A stretch of DNA of 5,719 nt from an uncultured Oscillospiraceae bacterium (GTDB lineage Bacteria; Bacillota_A; Clostridia; Oscillospirales; Oscillospiraceae). A program made the translations under genes and the position numbers. The stretch lies in assembly GCA_944387745.1 (NCBI GenBank), contig CALXGD010000053.1, positions 1 to 5,719 on the forward strand. The letters run 5' to 3'. The first letter of the stretch is position 1, and each line of letters starts with the position of its first letter. Under the pieces are notes generated by a model. That model saw only the letters and a program-made list of their open reading frames with translations, was not told the DNA's origin and ran no database searches. Positions 5,620 through 5,719 of this stretch are shown in pieces.

Positions 5620-5649
5620 AAAATTTCCGCCCCTTGGGGCGGAAATTTT
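5620..5649 (+). terminator. Strong intrinsic terminator after the anti-sigma gene
   Basis: AAAATTTCCGCCCC (5620-5633) and GGGGCGGAAATTTT (5636-5649) form a stem of up to 13 pairs with a CTTG loop, followed by a T. The A/T ends of the stem supply the U tract. It begins 22 bases after the anti-sigma stop. On the minus strand it is also followed by TTTTAGTTTTC, so it can serve a convergent gene beyond the right edge. Confidence 0.9.
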
Positions 5650-5650
5650 T

Positions 5651-5719
5651 AAAAATGCCCCAGTTTGTTTATGTGCCCTCATCCCTTCGGGGGGAGGGGC
5701 GGAAGAAAAATTTGCGCTT
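5651..5719. other. Intergenic end of window with an imperfect hairpin
   Basis: No gene is visible. GCCCTC (5675-5680) can pair with GAGGGGC (5694-5700) with a bulged G, and CCC (5683-5685) with GGG (5689-5691) around a TTC loop. No T run follows on either strand, so it is not called a terminator. Confidence 0.3.

Noticed and set aside
4501..5682. A 393-codon minus-strand open frame opposite the sigma and anti-sigma genes
   Set aside because: Its translation is dominated by Arg, Leu, Pro and His without domains, it runs through the 5620-5649 terminator, and both plus-strand genes have clear family motifs and ribosome sites. It is a shadow of GC-rich coding.
1..5719. CRISPR arrays, tRNA or rRNA genes, insertion-sequence ends
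   Set aside because: No regularly spaced repeats, no cloverleaf or conserved rRNA blocks, and no transposase or matched terminal inverted repeats were seen.

Overview
This window looks like chromosomal DNA from a GC-rich, Gram-positive gut clostridium, probably of the Oscillospiraceae (Flavonifractor/Oscillibacter-like). That is an inference from the proteins (a DUF815-type AAA ATPase, a DusB-type enzyme, an ECF sigma factor with a zinc-finger anti-sigma factor), the strong GGAGG-type ribosome sites and the GC-rich coding. No marker gene fixes the species.

Left part (1 to about 1560): the start of a type I restriction gene, hsdR, lies on the minus strand and runs off the left edge. Upstream of it is not hsdM or hsdS but a visibly AT-richer accessory patch. 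The patch holds one intact small ORF of unknown function (692-1066, plus) and the broken remains of an Xre/HTH_3 regulator (1166-1432) with a stop codon inside its helix-turn-helix. Two possible promoters face each other between hsdR and the small ORF. The patch resembles a decayed mobile island beside a restriction locus.

Middle part (1517-3918): a bidirectional-looking hairpin terminator ends a minus-strand AAA ATPase gene of the DUF815 family (1564-2763). Divergently, a tRNA-dihydrouridine synthase gene (dusB, 2938-3918) runs rightward. The two genes appear to be fired by back-to-back sigma-A promoters whose -35 boxes are the two strands of one heptamer. The dusB leader carries a strong hairpin between a good Shine-Dalgarno sequence and the start codon.

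Right part (3919-5719): after dusB comes a 219-base gap with a 38-codon ORF beginning in a run of 12 G, then several inverted repeats, then an ECF sigma factor gene (GTG start at 4138) and its membrane anti-sigma factor gene (4756-5598). The last two are six bases apart and are a classic sigma/anti-sigma pair: the anti-sigma factor should hold the sigma factor at the membrane until an envelope signal releases it. A strong intrinsic terminator (5620-5649) closes the unit. I see no clear terminator between dusB and the sigma gene, so they may be co-transcribed.

I did not find a convincing wholly new system. The best leads are the poly-G tract, whose length would decide whether an upstream ORF couples to the sigma start, the shared -35 element, and the dusB leader hairpin.
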